From: Spartinivicinus poritis
GTDB taxonomy: Bacteria > Pseudomonadota > Gammaproteobacteria > Pseudomonadales > Zooshikellaceae
Length of the DNA: 64,000 nucleotides
Reading direction: 5' to 3'
Assembly (NCBI RefSeq): GCF_028858535.1
Contig: NZ_JAPMOU010000020.1
Location: 44,706-108,705, forward strand
The notes beneath the pieces are model-generated. The model was given only the letters and a program-made list of their open reading frames with translations, was not told where the DNA came from and did not search any database. The first letter of the stretch is position 1. Each line of letters starts with the position of its first letter. Positions 8,342 to 17,657 of the stretch are shown piece by piece. The position numbers were made by a program, and so were the translations under genes.

Positions 8342-9838
8342 ATGAAAAATATAAAGTCTATCATGCCATTATTTTACTGTGCTAATTTATTGGTTGGTTT
8401 ATCTATTACCACTGGTACTTCAGCTGATACCTTATCGATAGATAGTGCTAAGCGTATAGCACTACAAGCTTATCGAAGTAAAGTACTAAAAAATGATGAT
8501 CAAGCAAATCTGGAAATTACTGATATTAAAATTAAAAATAATGACTCAGGGGACAGTTTATTTTATATCGTTCAGCTGAATCATAAAGGCTTTGTGATCG
8601 TTGCGGCGACTGATCAGAAAAAGCCTGTGATTGCTTATGGTAAAGACGATGGTGATAGTATAAGTTTTGATAAAAATAATCTGGCGTTTAATCACTGGCT
8701 TGAACAGTACGCTATTCAATTACAAGCTAGAGATAGTGAGCCACAAGAAGCGATTACGTCAGCTGAACGATTAGCTCCACGAAACCGAGTAGCAAGAAGT
8801 AACTATCGTGTAGAGCGGGATGCTGAATCGGCTATCGCTCCCTTGACCACAACAACCTGGTCACAAAATGGTTTTTACAATGATTGGGTACCCAATGACT
8901 ACTTAACAGGATGTGTAGCCACTGCACTTGGGCAGTTTTTAAAATATTATGAGTATCCGACAGTTGGTACTGGCCGTTACACTTATAAATACCCTGATCA
9001 AGATGAAATTACGGTGGACTTCGCTTCAACGACGTATCATTGGGAAAGCATGGCTAATAGCTTAACAGAGGAAAATGATGAGGTAGCAAAATTATTATTT
9101 CATGCAGGGGCGGCTGTGAGAACTTTATATGGGAATAAAGTGTCACTTGCCGGTATGCGCTATATTCCAAACGCCCTGGAAAAGCATTTTGGTTATGTGA
9201 CTAATGGTTTTGAGTATGTATCAAACTATGCTGAAGCTGAGTGGCGACAATTAATTCTTGATGAGCTAAAAGCTAAACGGGTAGTTATCTTAACTGGGCT
9301 GAGCGCTCAAGGGGCGGGTCATGCTTGGGTTGTTGATGGCTATGATGGTAATGATTATTTTCATATGAATTGGGGGTGGGGAGGCAGTATGAATGGTTAT
9401 TTTTTACTTAACCAACCTAACCCTAGAACCAATTATAATTTTAACCAGCGCATGGCCTTTGTCAGAGCTGCTCCTAAACCATCGCTGGCTAATGTCCCTT
9501 TTTGCCAGGGAACGCAGTATCTAACAGACAACCAAGGCACTATAACTGATGGTAGTGGCAGCTGGAATTATCCTGTAAAAAGTGACTGTAAATTTGTTAT
9601 TCAACCCACTCAACCAGGCGAAATTAGGCTAAATTTCAATGAGTTTGCGACAGAACACTCCTACGACCTTGTGAAAGTTTATGATGGAGCAACTACGAAC
9701 GCACCTTTAATTGGCCAATATTCAGGTAGTCGCATTCCTTCTGCTGTAACAGCTACCAGTGGCAGTATGTTGATTCACTTTACCAGTGATGAAGTGGTTA
9801 CCAAAAAAGGTTGGGCTGCTAGTTATAGGGTTCAGTAG
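8342..9838 (+). CDS. Secreted C10 (streptopain-like) cysteine protease with CUB domain
   Basis: 498 residues from ATG 8342, chosen because a typical signal peptide starts there (MKNIKSIMPLFYC..., cut near TSADT); earlier ATGs at 8282 and 8324 would bury it. A propeptide (about 30-150, Spi-like, with GFVIVAATD) precedes the peptidase domain. Catalytic Cys is in LTGCVATALGQFLKYY (about C191), catalytic His in GAGHAWVVDGYD (about H327), and NWGWGG is the family's conserved end motif. Residues 388-498 form a CUB-like domain with two Cys and a VYDGATTNAPLIGQYSG core, likely for substrate or surface binding. Family C10 enzymes are secreted virulence-type proteases. It is a single gene with its own upstream region, unlike the glycan genes before it. 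Confidence 0.9.
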   Translation: MKNIKSIMPLFYCANLLVGLSITTGTSADTLSIDSAKRIALQAYRSKVLKNDDQANLEITDIKIKNNDSGDSLFYIVQLNHKGFVIVAATDQKKPVIAYGKDDGDSISFDKNNLAFNHWLEQYAIQLQARDSEPQEAITSAERLAPRNRVARSNYRVERDAESAIAPLTTTTWSQNGFYNDWVPNDYLTGCVATALGQFLKYYEYPTVGTGRYTYKYPDQDEITVDFASTTYHWESMANSLTEENDEVAKLLFHAGAAVRTLYGNKVSLAGMRYIPNALEKHFGYVTNGFEYVSNYAEAEWRQLILDELKAKRVVILTGLSAQGAGHAWVVDGYDGNDYFHMNWGWGGSMNGYFLLNQPNPRTNYNFNQRMAFVRAAPKPSLANVPFCQGTQYLTDNQGTITDGSGSWNYPVKSDCKFVIQPTQPGEIRLNFNEFATEHSYDLVKVYDGATTNAPLIGQYSGSRIPSAVTATSGSMLIHFTSDEVVTKKGWAASYRVQ

Positions 9839-9855
9839 TCATTTTTCACTTCCCT

Positions 9856-9880
9856 CAAGCCTTGGAGTCACCAAGGCTTG
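9856..9880 (+). terminator. Perfect 10-bp hairpin after the C10 protease gene
   Basis: CAAGCCTTGG and CCAAGGCTTG flank a 5-base loop, 18 bp after the stop codon. No T-run follows, so it may be an inefficient terminator or a 3' stabilising hairpin. Confidence 0.55.
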
Positions 9881-10002
9881 TCAGAAACGGAAGCAAACTG
9901 TTTAACCAAAATGCCCAGATTTTTCGATATCTGACGACATATCCAAGTTAGTAACTTCTGCTTTATTTTTACCTTATCTCTATAAATTAGCCTGAGGTTA
10001 TA

Positions 10003-10446
10003 ATGGACTACATATTAACTAAGTATATTCATTTGCTAGCAATTTTGTTGTTGTTTTCTACCTGTGTTGCTGAACATTTACTTATATCAGATCGAATGCA
10101 ACGGGCAGAGGTTAAAAGATTAGCAAAGGTTGATGTGTTTTTTGGTGTGTCTGCATTTATTGTTTTATTGTCAGGTTTAGCAATGATGTTGTGGGTAGGT
10201 AAGCCAACGGAGTATTATTTAGCTAACTGGATGTTTCATTTAAAATTTACAGTATTTATTGTAGTCGCTTTGTTATCTATCTATCCGACAATATATTTTA
10301 TTAAAACTAGAAAAGCCGGTGAGCTAACGGATATGGTTGAACTCCCTAAAATAATTAAAATAATTATTCGGGTGGAATTATTGGGAATTATTATTTTACC
10401 CCTACTTGGTGTAATGATGGCCAGTGGCTTTGGCATATCAGGTTAA
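10003..10446 (+). CDS. DUF2214-like membrane protein
   Basis: 147 residues with four hydrophobic helices (about 5-22, 48-66, 82-100, 121-141). The early HLLAILLLFSTCVAEHLL and the later WMFHLKFTVF fit the DUF2214 family of inner-membrane proteins, whose function is unknown. It stands alone, convergent with the DMT transporter gene 43 bp away. The coding region is safe; the family call is from motif resemblance. Confidence 0.7.
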   Translation: MDYILTKYIHLLAILLLFSTCVAEHLLISDRMQRAEVKRLAKVDVFFGVSAFIVLLSGLAMMLWVGKPTEYYLANWMFHLKFTVFIVVALLSIYPTIYFIKTRKAGELTDMVELPKIIKIIIRVELLGIIILPLLGVMMASGFGISG

Positions 10447-10489
10447 CTATTTTGGAATAGTTTGGGCTATTATTTTGATTTAAATGTGG

Positions 10490-11389
10490 CTAATATTTGC
10501 TCAAATCCAGGTTTGGGTCACTATCATTGATTTGATGGCATTTATGCTCATACCAACTTTGCCATATGATAGGTAGGATAATGCAAGTAATTCCGAATAA
10601 AGTCCAATTATCAAGCGTCTCGTCAAATAACCACCATCCAAATACAGCGGCAAAGATGAGCCCTGAGTATTCGGTAACGGTTATTGCGCCTGCGTCAGCT
10701 CGTTTAAATGCAATGACACTTAGGCCTTGATACACCAGCAGGCATAAACAAGAAATAACACAGAGCCAGATGAGATCGGCCGTTATGGGTTGCCAAAACA
10801 TGAGTGTTATTACAGTCATAATTGGAATAGTAAACAAATTGCTCCAAAACATGGTAGTGATGGTGCTTATTTGTTTTGGTAAGCTTTTTACAGAAATATT
10901 GTATCCCGCAACGGCAATTGCAGTACAAAATGCTAATGCGCTAGCAAAGCCAAAGTATTCTGGTCGCAAAGCAATACCAACACCGATAAATCCTAAAACA
11001 GTCACGACGATTCGATGGGTTTTTAATGGCTCTTTAAACAGCAGGGTACCGAGCAGTAGCGTGAATAATGGTGCCGTATAAAAAATAACATTGGCTGTCG
11101 CAAGTGGCAGATAGAGTAATGAGATCACGGCCGCTGGTGCCCCGATATTAGTCATCAAACCACGGAATGCATGCACTTTTAACCTGCGAGGGTGACGCTT
11201 CTCAGCAGATTGTCGATACCAAAATGGAAAGATACAAAGCAACAGGAGCAACTGTCGTAACAGCAAATATTGATAAACACTGCCTTCTACAGCAAAGGCT
11301 TTAACCGCTATATCGACAAAGACTGCAAATAAATTACCGATGATTAATGCCAAAAATGCATAAATAATTAGAAGGCTTGAGTGGTTCAC
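10490..11389 (-). CDS. DMT-superfamily (EamA) transporter
   Basis: 299 residues with about ten membrane helices in two EamA halves; the second half has the typical RADAGAITVTEYSGLIFAAVFGWWLFDE. Such proteins move small metabolites or drugs across the inner membrane. The start is a GTG directly after the stop codon of the GNAT gene (TAAGTG), so translation is probably coupled. The substrate is unknown. Confidence 0.87.
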   Translation of the reverse strand: MNHSSLLIIYAFLALIIGNLFAVFVDIAVKAFAVEGSVYQYLLLRQLLLLLCIFPFWYRQSAEKRHPRRLKVHAFRGLMTNIGAPAAVISLLYLPLATANVIFYTAPLFTLLLGTLLFKEPLKTHRIVVTVLGFIGVGIALRPEYFGFASALAFCTAIAVAGYNISVKSLPKQISTITTMFWSNLFTIPIMTVITLMFWQPITADLIWLCVISCLCLLVYQGLSVIAFKRADAGAITVTEYSGLIFAAVFGWWLFDETLDNWTLFGITCIILPIIWQSWYEHKCHQINDSDPNLDLSKY

Positions 11390-11857
11390 TTATTCATTAA
11401 CCTTTGCAGCGGCTCGTTCCATACCAATATGGGGAATGCCATCTTCCAAGTAACCTTCACCAACAGCGTAGAAGCCATGCTGGTTATAAAAGCTTTGTAA
11501 ATGGGTCTGTGCCGATATGTGACAAGTATTAGTTGGCCATTGCTCATCAATGATAGCTATGGCACATTTAAGCAACTCATGACCTAAACCCATGCCACGA
11601 GCGTCCAGATGAATCACAACGCGACCAAGAGATGACATATCAGGATAACTGACTTCTGGTGGTAATAAGCGTAAATAAGCCATGACTTGTCCCTGTTCTT
11701 CAGCAAACAAATGCAATATACCCGCTTGGCGGTCTTTGTTATCCAAATCGCTGTATATAGACGCTTGCTCAACGACAAAAATATCGATTCTTAGTTTAAG
11801 AATTTGGTAGAGTTCATCGATATTGAGTTCGTTAAATGATTTTAAATGCCAATTCAT
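11390..11857 (-). CDS. ElaA-like GNAT N-acetyltransferase
   Basis: 155 residues. It has the ElaA-type beginning (LYQILKLRIDIFVVEQ) and the acetyl-CoA binding stretch LGRVVIHLDARGMGLGHELL, then SAQTHLQSFYNQHGF. GNAT enzymes of this group transfer an acetyl group to a small amine. It forms a two-gene unit with the DMT transporter that starts at its stop codon; acetylation and export of one compound is possible but unproven. Confidence 0.85.
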   Translation of the reverse strand: MNWHLKSFNELNIDELYQILKLRIDIFVVEQASIYSDLDNKDRQAGILHLFAEEQGQVMAYLRLLPPEVSYPDMSSLGRVVIHLDARGMGLGHELLKCAIAIIDEQWPTNTCHISAQTHLQSFYNQHGFYAVGEGYLEDGIPHIGMERAAAKVNE

Positions 11858-11948
11858 AATCTATCCTGAAACAAGGTTTTGGGGACTTTACGATATTTCC
11901 ATCAGGCCATCATTAACAATTGTTAATCGCCTGGTCAGCACGCTCTAG

Positions 11949-12524
11949 TCATAAGCCTAAGCGTTTTTTTATTCGGCTAACGCTCACCGGACTTAGCCCT
12001 AGATAAGAGGCAATGAGTGTAGCAGGAACGCGACATACGAAATGAGGAAACAGCTCATAGACTTTTTCCACTTTTTGTTCATTAGAGTGTAGTAACAACA
12101 GTTCTTCTTTGATTTCTTTAAACAATAACTGATGTTCAATATGTTTTTGGTGATAGCGTAACCATACCGTTTTGCTATCAATGAGTTTTTGATAAATATC
12201 GATAGGCATTTGATACAGGGTGCAAGGCTCAACAGTCTCTATAGAATAAGGCAGAGGCTTTTTGGTCATCAAATAGCGCATAACAAAAATAATGTCGTTT
12301 TCCCAATAAAATTCTTTGCTAAATTCTTTTCCATCTTGGGTAACAAAAACAGCTCTTAATAAACCCTGCTCAATAGCATATAAATATTGTGGTTTTGAAT
12401 TGCAACTAATTAATACTTGATTCGCTTCAACCTGAATAGGTTTACTACGACTAACAAGTTCATCTAGTCCCTGCTCTGGGACAGGCGTTAGTTGGTTGAG
12501 TATGTTTATAAGCGTTGCTGACAT
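11949..12524 (-). CDS. Crp/Fnr-family transcriptional regulator
   Basis: 191 residues. An N-terminal cyclic-nucleotide-like beta barrel (about 15-110, IEQGLLRAVFV) is followed by a C-terminal helix-turn-helix (VPATLIASYLGLSPVSVSRIKKRLGL). The phosphate-binding cassette lacks the GE...R.A.T pattern of cAMP-binding Crp, so the ligand is unlikely to be cAMP. It is transcribed ahead of the GNAT-DMT pair in the same direction (91-bp gap) and probably controls it. Confidence 0.85.
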   Translation of the reverse strand: MSATLINILNQLTPVPEQGLDELVSRSKPIQVEANQVLISCNSKPQYLYAIEQGLLRAVFVTQDGKEFSKEFYWENDIIFVMRYLMTKKPLPYSIETVEPCTLYQMPIDIYQKLIDSKTVWLRYHQKHIEHQLLFKEIKEELLLLHSNEQKVEKVYELFPHFVCRVPATLIASYLGLSPVSVSRIKKRLGL

Positions 12525-12791
12525 TTATGGGCAGCCTCAAACAATAGTAGATACCAAGCCGCAATCTTATGTCTTATCATACATTTAGTCCAAACGCGTC
12601 CCCTCGGCAATCAAGGGGTAAGTAAATACTCAATATAATTTTTAGTTTATTGTACTCATATAGTGCCAAGGGTGGCATAGAGTTATTGAATAATAGCCAC
12701 CTCAGTGACTGGTCTTTAACTGATCATCTTTATCTATACAATTAAACCACTATAATGCGCTCCTTTTGTCTGTCTTGTTGAGTGTTCACTA

Positions 12792-13196
12792 ATGAAAAAG
12801 AAATTGGCTGCAGCGTTGACTGCTTTAACCGTTGTTGGCACTGGCTCTGGTTATGCCGAAACAACGAATGTTTTTTGTGCTACATCAGATGGTAGTTATT
12901 GGGAATGGTTGGTAGTTGAAGGTGTTCAAGTTGAAATCAATGGCCAATGGGGTAGGGGCACTCAAGCAAATGGGGCTTACTTTGATTATTTTAGTGTCTC
13001 TGAAGGCAGCTATTTGCTACTCAACCAAGTATGTAAGTTGACATTTGGTGATGACTATATTGCACAGCCTGCTGATAACTCGGCAGATGATTGGTTTATA
13101 TTCTTGGTTAACAAGACCGATGGACGACAGTATTTAAGTGATGGAAGATACAATGTAACCCAGAGAAATTTGCCTACCTCTGCTTTTAGGCTTTAG
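12792..13196 (+). CDS. Small secreted Cys-containing protein, paralogue of the one at 52377-52751
   Basis: 134 residues with a Sec signal peptide (MKKKLAAALTALTVVGTGSGYA). The mature part has an FCAT-S-DG-x-YW-x-W start, an INGQW block, a YFDYFSVSEGSY block, one further Cys, then YIAQPADN and DWFIFLVNK. A protein with the same order of blocks is encoded on the other strand at 52377-52751, so this is a small exported family with a likely disulfide (about C29 and C77). No function is recognised. It is monocistronic and followed by a hairpin terminator. Confidence 0.8.
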   Translation: MKKKLAAALTALTVVGTGSGYAETTNVFCATSDGSYWEWLVVEGVQVEINGQWGRGTQANGAYFDYFSVSEGSYLLLNQVCKLTFGDDYIAQPADNSADDWFIFLVNKTDGRQYLSDGRYNVTQRNLPTSAFRL

Positions 13197-13262
13197 TGGA
13201 ATCCTTTAGATATTATGTTTGGATGATAGTGTCTTATTGCTGGTCTTCCACAGTGATAAGTG

Positions 13263-13295
13263 AAGGCATCATACATTGTGTGATGTCTTTCTTGT
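13263..13295 (+). terminator. Hairpin terminator after small secreted protein
   Basis: AAGGCATCA and TGATGTCTT pair (one G-U) around a 9-base loop, followed by T-rich sequence. It lies about 65 bp after the stop codon. Confidence 0.5.
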
Positions 13296-13616
13296 TTTGA
13301 GCTGATAGAAGGATAGTGATTTATAGTGGCTTCATGCATACTCGCTTTAAGTGAAAATAATATAAATCACTCATAGCGTTTTAATACACTTTAGGTTTAC
13401 TCTGTTTTAAGCAGCATTCACTAAGAGTATAAAACACTATAAAAACCTCACAAGGAAAGCGAGTATTTATAAGAAAGCTTGTACTTATATTTAGTACGCA
13501 TAACTTGCAATAAATAATTATAATCAATTAAATAATAGCGACTACATCATTATAAACTGCAAGCTGCTTATATAGCCATTTGGGAAGTCTATAACTATAA
13601 CAAATAGGTAATGATA
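13296..13616. other. Non-coding stretch upstream of the 694-residue protein
   Basis: AT-rich with no convincing ORF. It probably holds the promoter of the next gene. AGG lies about 8 bases before the ATG at 13617, which decides that start over the ATG at 13611. Confidence 0.4.
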
Positions 13617-15701
13617 ATGGCTAACTCAATCCAAAATACAGGCGTTAGTCCGTCTACTCAACCTGCAGTTCGATATGCATTACCCAATAGTAGTGCTTCG
13701 GTGAGCAATCAAAATCCACCCATCTCCTCTGTTATTAATAAAACCGTTGTGCCTAATATCATCCGATCATTGTCGAATGAACAGCAAAGTGGCTCTGAAC
13801 ATTCAGGAGCAGCTAGAACAAAACGTGCTGCTGAAGCTGATAGTCGTACATTTACTGGGGTTGTGTCTGGTTCTAATATTGAGCGAGGTGCTCAATTGAC
13901 GGTCAGTGATCGTAATGGAACCAGGGTAGTACATGACCGAGATGATGGTCATATTGATGGTGTCATTCATATTAAGGTGAATCCTAATCAAAATGGCGAT
14001 TATCGTATTAAAGTCGATAATGATCAGGCGCCAGACTTTAGCTTTACTGCTAATACAGGTAATACTCAAGTGCAGGGACTTAAGCCTGGTATACAAGACA
14101 CGTTAAGTCATGCCCCTGCGGTATCAATAACAAATAGTGGAAGTGGGCTACAGATAAAAGCTAATTTTTCGTCAGAACAAATTGCGTTGTTTAAAACGAT
14201 TACCAATGGCAATTTAATTGGTAATTTAGGAAGCAGCCCTGCAGATCCACGTAATCAGCAATTTGAACGCCAGCTGTTAGCGGGAACGGCTGACCCTCAT
14301 AAGGTAAGTCAACTACTGAATAGGGTGGACAGTGCTCGGCGATCAGCCATCATGAATGTTAATGAGCGACTATTTGATGTAGTGAATAACCTGCGAGGAT
14401 TAGAGGGAGTTAATTTAAAGAAACCCCTCCCTACAGACAGTTCAACGGTAGCCTCTCAGAAATTATTTGAAGGTATGCAGCAATTAAGCACCTTGGGTAC
14501 AGCATTGCAATCGACTTATGGTGATTTACAACAAGCATTAAAGCAGGCAAAGGACTATGGTGTATCTGACGACTATTTAGCCTCTGGATTAACAGCACTT
14601 GAGTTTAATGGTAAAACCGGCGAAGCGGCGCTCCAAGCAATGGAGACAAGAATCAAAATTGCTGCTGATAATTTTTTTGATAAGGCGACTGAACTGATTA
14701 AAACCGGTGACCAATTGATTGGCCTAATAAAAGACCATGAAGCTAAAAAGCAAATGATGGATACCCTGCAAACGGTGTTAGGTTTTGTAACCTTAAGCTT
14801 TTCATTTGCTGGTGCAGCACGCAGCTTATTTAAGGGCGCGGCAGGTTTGCTTAAGGCATCGAAAAATACCAAATTATTAAAAGAAGGGGCTGAAAGCGCC
14901 AAAAAAGCAGCTGATGAAGCCCAAGCTAAACTGACAGAGGCAATTAAAAACACTCGGCCTAGAGTACCAGGCAGTGCTCGTTATCGACCCGATTTAATTG
15001 CCTTGGATAGGCAGCGGGAGAAAACACTGGGGCTACAGAAAATTGCAGGAGATGCTCAAACAGCATTCAATGATGGTGTGAAAGAAGTCAGTAAAAAACG
15101 TAATGCACTAGTAGACTCAGTAAAAACCGGGCTGGATAGCGCTACCAGCACTGTATCAACCATTAATCTAACGATTGCACGACATAAGCCAGGTGTTAAA
15201 CAGCCTGATGATAGTACCCTGGTTAGACAGACTGATCAATTTATGAGTACTGGTGATAGTGCAGGGCTGCAAGCATCGGCCAGTTACCAACGCTTTCATA
15301 AAACATTCGTGGATATGTATCTGAAGTATGCCATTGCACTGGATATGGGGCAGAAAGTTGAGCATCATCATGCCTATGGGGAATATGATGATGGTGGTTA
15401 CGATATGGTGCATATGCCACCACCTGAAGCCCACAAACGAAAGCGTAAGGAGATGGAAGCTCAGGTGGTTGAGTTGAATAACCAGGCTAATCCAGGCGAG
15501 TTTTACTATTTAGTCGACCAGCGAAAATCCCGGGGATTCTGGCGACAGTCATCCTGGTCATTGGATATTATTAAAATTGATACCGGGGCTTATATGAAAG
15601 TACCTGCCAGAGCTTACCTGCATGGGAACAATGTCACTCGTGATTTTTCAGAGTTTATTCCTGACTTTGATAGCACCGATTTTGTGGGTATTATCAGTTA
15701 A
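13617..15701 (+). CDS. Unrecognised 694-residue protein; possible secreted effector or toxin
   Basis: Start ATG 13617, with AGG 8 bases before it. There is no signal peptide. Residues 1-65 are Ser/Asn/Gln-rich and look disordered, then comes a basic cluster (RTKRAAE) like a processing site. A beta-rich part (about 80-150) has repeated DRNG/DRDDG/NQNGDY turns. From about 190 to 520 the protein is helical with one hydrophobic stretch near 385-410 (VLGFVTLSFSFAGAARSLF) followed by Ala/Lys-rich coiled coil. The C-terminal 120 residues contain HHH and an Asp-rich end. The layout resembles membrane-active effectors or helical pore-forming proteins, but no known family is recognised. It is a single gene with a strong terminator behind it. 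Confidence 0.75.
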   Translation: MANSIQNTGVSPSTQPAVRYALPNSSASVSNQNPPISSVINKTVVPNIIRSLSNEQQSGSEHSGAARTKRAAEADSRTFTGVVSGSNIERGAQLTVSDRNGTRVVHDRDDGHIDGVIHIKVNPNQNGDYRIKVDNDQAPDFSFTANTGNTQVQGLKPGIQDTLSHAPAVSITNSGSGLQIKANFSSEQIALFKTITNGNLIGNLGSSPADPRNQQFERQLLAGTADPHKVSQLLNRVDSARRSAIMNVNERLFDVVNNLRGLEGVNLKKPLPTDSSTVASQKLFEGMQQLSTLGTALQSTYGDLQQALKQAKDYGVSDDYLASGLTALEFNGKTGEAALQAMETRIKIAADNFFDKATELIKTGDQLIGLIKDHEAKKQMMDTLQTVLGFVTLSFSFAGAARSLFKGAAGLLKASKNTKLLKEGAESAKKAADEAQAKLTEAIKNTRPRVPGSARYRPDLIALDRQREKTLGLQKIAGDAQTAFNDGVKEVSKKRNALVDSVKTGLDSATSTVSTINLTIARHKPGVKQPDDSTLVRQTDQFMSTGDSAGLQASASYQRFHKTFVDMYLKYAIALDMGQKVEHHHAYGEYDDGGYDMVHMPPPEAHKRKRKEMEAQVVELNNQANPGEFYYLVDQRKSRGFWRQSSWSLDIIKIDTGAYMKVPARAYLHGNNVTRDFSEFIPDFDSTDFVGIIS

Positions 15702-15747
15702 TGAATAAGTTTTAAATAAAAATTGCTACTAAGTAAACCTTTCGCAT

Positions 15748-15770
15748 AAGGCCCGTTAAAGGGCCTTTTT
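15748..15770 (+). terminator. Rho-independent terminator
   Basis: AAGGCCC, a 6-base loop, GGGCCTT, then TTTTT, 47 bp after the stop codon of the preceding gene. Confidence 0.85.
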
Positions 15771-16149
15771 AGGGCTTATCTTTTCATATTCAGAAAAAAA
15801 TATTCAAAAATAAAGTGATAGCCAATAAAAATGACCTTTCGTTAAATAATTATTAGTAGTTTCCATAAGTGGTTGTCATGTTTAATAAGGCAACTGTTTG
15901 CTATTCAATATATTCATAAATAATCAATCAACTACTTAGTGATAATAATTAAAGTATTACACCTGTCTGATAATTCTTTTGTATTTGCTTCAAATTTTTA
16001 AGAGTAGGCAGTTCCTGTTAAGCCTGAAAGTTTGTTTAATTATGTCAATTGGTTATCTGTATTAAGGAATGCCAAAAGTTCCAGTATTTTTTTGCGTATT
16101 CCTAAGCCTCTAGATTTTTCACATCATTCTTGAAGAAGGGTAAATTAAA
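15771..16149. other. Non-coding AT-rich stretch
   Basis: No ORF or structured RNA is recognised. It presumably carries the promoter of the metalloprotease gene. GAAGGG lies about 10 bases before the GTG start at 16150. Confidence 0.35.
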
Positions 16150-17313
16150 GTGAAATACCGTTGGCAACCTTTAATAAAAGGGGCTCTACTTTATTTGTTA
16201 TTCACTGGGAGTGTGTACGCTGCAACAATTGATGTGTTAGTTGTGCACCCCTATAACGTAGGTCGAGATGTTAAAGCACGAGCGTCGTCAATGGTTGCCT
16301 GGGCAAATCAGGCTTATGCTAACAGTGGGGTTAATATCCGTTTAAATTTAGTTCACGTTCAGTCCATTAGAGGTTATGGTACTGTGAGTGAATATGCACT
16401 AAACCAGGTTTCCAGGGACAGGCAAGTTGCCCAATTAAGAGAGCGCTATGGTGCTGACTTAGTCAGTTATTTAGCGCCAAGAACAGGCGGCTTATGTGGT
16501 ATTGCCTGGGTACCTAATGGTGATGGAAGAAGTGGGCGTTTTTATCGTGGTGCCAAGCGTTATGGTTTTAGTGTGGTGGCTACCGATTGTACTTATAGTA
16601 CCTTTGCCCATGAATTAGGCCATAATATGGGGCTAGGTCATTCCGCAGGGCAAGGCAGCAAAGGGGGAATCTGGTATTGGGCTCGTGGTCATGCTGAGTA
16701 TAATAAATTTGCCACTGTTATGGCTTATCCTTGGTTTTACCGGGCAAAAGGCCTGCAGTATTTTTCTAATCCCGGTATGCGTGGGCATTGCATGGGGATG
16801 ACCTGTGGTGTTAGCAACTATGCTGATAGTGCACGCAACCTTAATCAAGTGGCTGCCCAGATGGCTAACTTTATGCCAACAAAAGTGACTACCCGTCCAC
16901 CGACTAGTCAGCCTAAGCCACCTACCAATAAACCACCAAAAAACCCAACGACACCGACGACTAACTGTTTAAAAGGTAAATCTTATAGCTATCGTTCAGA
17001 CGAGTTGTTAAGTTGCGTGCCAAAGACCAATTTAGCAAGTAGGGGGAATAGTCCGCGCTATTACTTCGTTTATTTCCCTAAAGGTGCTAAGCATCTAGAC
17101 CTCTCATTGTCTGGTGGTAGAGGTAATGCCGATTTATATATTCGCCTGCCAGGGTGGCCATCACGCAGTCAATATGGTTATCGTTCTGTGTCTTCAGGTA
17201 ATAACGAAAGAATTCGCTTAAGCAACATACCACAGGGTAGGTATTATCACATTCTGGTTGATGCGGTAAGGCCATACAGTGGCGTAACATTGCAAGCTAA
17301 AATAACCAAATAA
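16150..17313 (+). CDS. Secreted metzincin zinc protease with PPC domain
   Basis: 387 residues, GTG start with a purine-rich RBS. The signal peptide ends near VYAAT. The zinc motif HELGHNMGLGH (H154, E155, H158, H164) and a Met-turn in TVMAYPW (about M191) place it in the M12-like metzincins. Cys pairs around 115-146 and 207-212 suggest disulfides. A Pro/Thr-rich linker (about 245-275) leads to a C-terminal pre-peptidase (PPC) domain with LSLSGGRGNADLYIRLP, which aids secretion or substrate binding. It should digest proteins outside the cell, like the C10 protease at 8.3 kb. Confidence 0.9.
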   Translation: MKYRWQPLIKGALLYLLFTGSVYAATIDVLVVHPYNVGRDVKARASSMVAWANQAYANSGVNIRLNLVHVQSIRGYGTVSEYALNQVSRDRQVAQLRERYGADLVSYLAPRTGGLCGIAWVPNGDGRSGRFYRGAKRYGFSVVATDCTYSTFAHELGHNMGLGHSAGQGSKGGIWYWARGHAEYNKFATVMAYPWFYRAKGLQYFSNPGMRGHCMGMTCGVSNYADSARNLNQVAAQMANFMPTKVTTRPPTSQPKPPTNKPPKNPTTPTTNCLKGKSYSYRSDELLSCVPKTNLASRGNSPRYYFVYFPKGAKHLDLSLSGGRGNADLYIRLPGWPSRSQYGYRSVSSGNNERIRLSNIPQGRYYHILVDAVRPYSGVTLQAKITK

Positions 17314-17657
17314 ATTGAATAAATTCCCCAAAAGTAAAGTGGGTTAACTGTTTCTCAACAAAAACCCATTTTATTCCTGAACACTTTTCTAGTCTTATTA
17401 ATTCCTCTCGAGTGACTCATGTCTTTAGTTTAATTAGCGCTTTTACTACAAAACCTTGCTTTGTTTACAGCTTTTCATAAGAGGCTGTCGCAAAAGTTAA
17501 CGGATATGGGGTGACAGGCTGTCATGTCGCTAAGGGCAACTCTGCTGCTGTAAAACTTGCGTTAGTGTCTTTCTCATCAGGAAGGGCATATTGAGTATGC
17601 TGTTTATGTACCTATACTTTAGAAAGTAGTGCCATTGTAGTTGAGTAGGATGTTTGT
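17314..17657. other. Non-coding stretch with an IS- or MITE-like repeat end
   Basis: No ORF. It contains GAGGCTGTCGCAAAA at 17481-17495, nearly the same as the ends of the element at 53852-53991, followed by GACAGGCTGTCATGTCGC. This looks like the remnant of a small mobile element. Confidence 0.4.
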
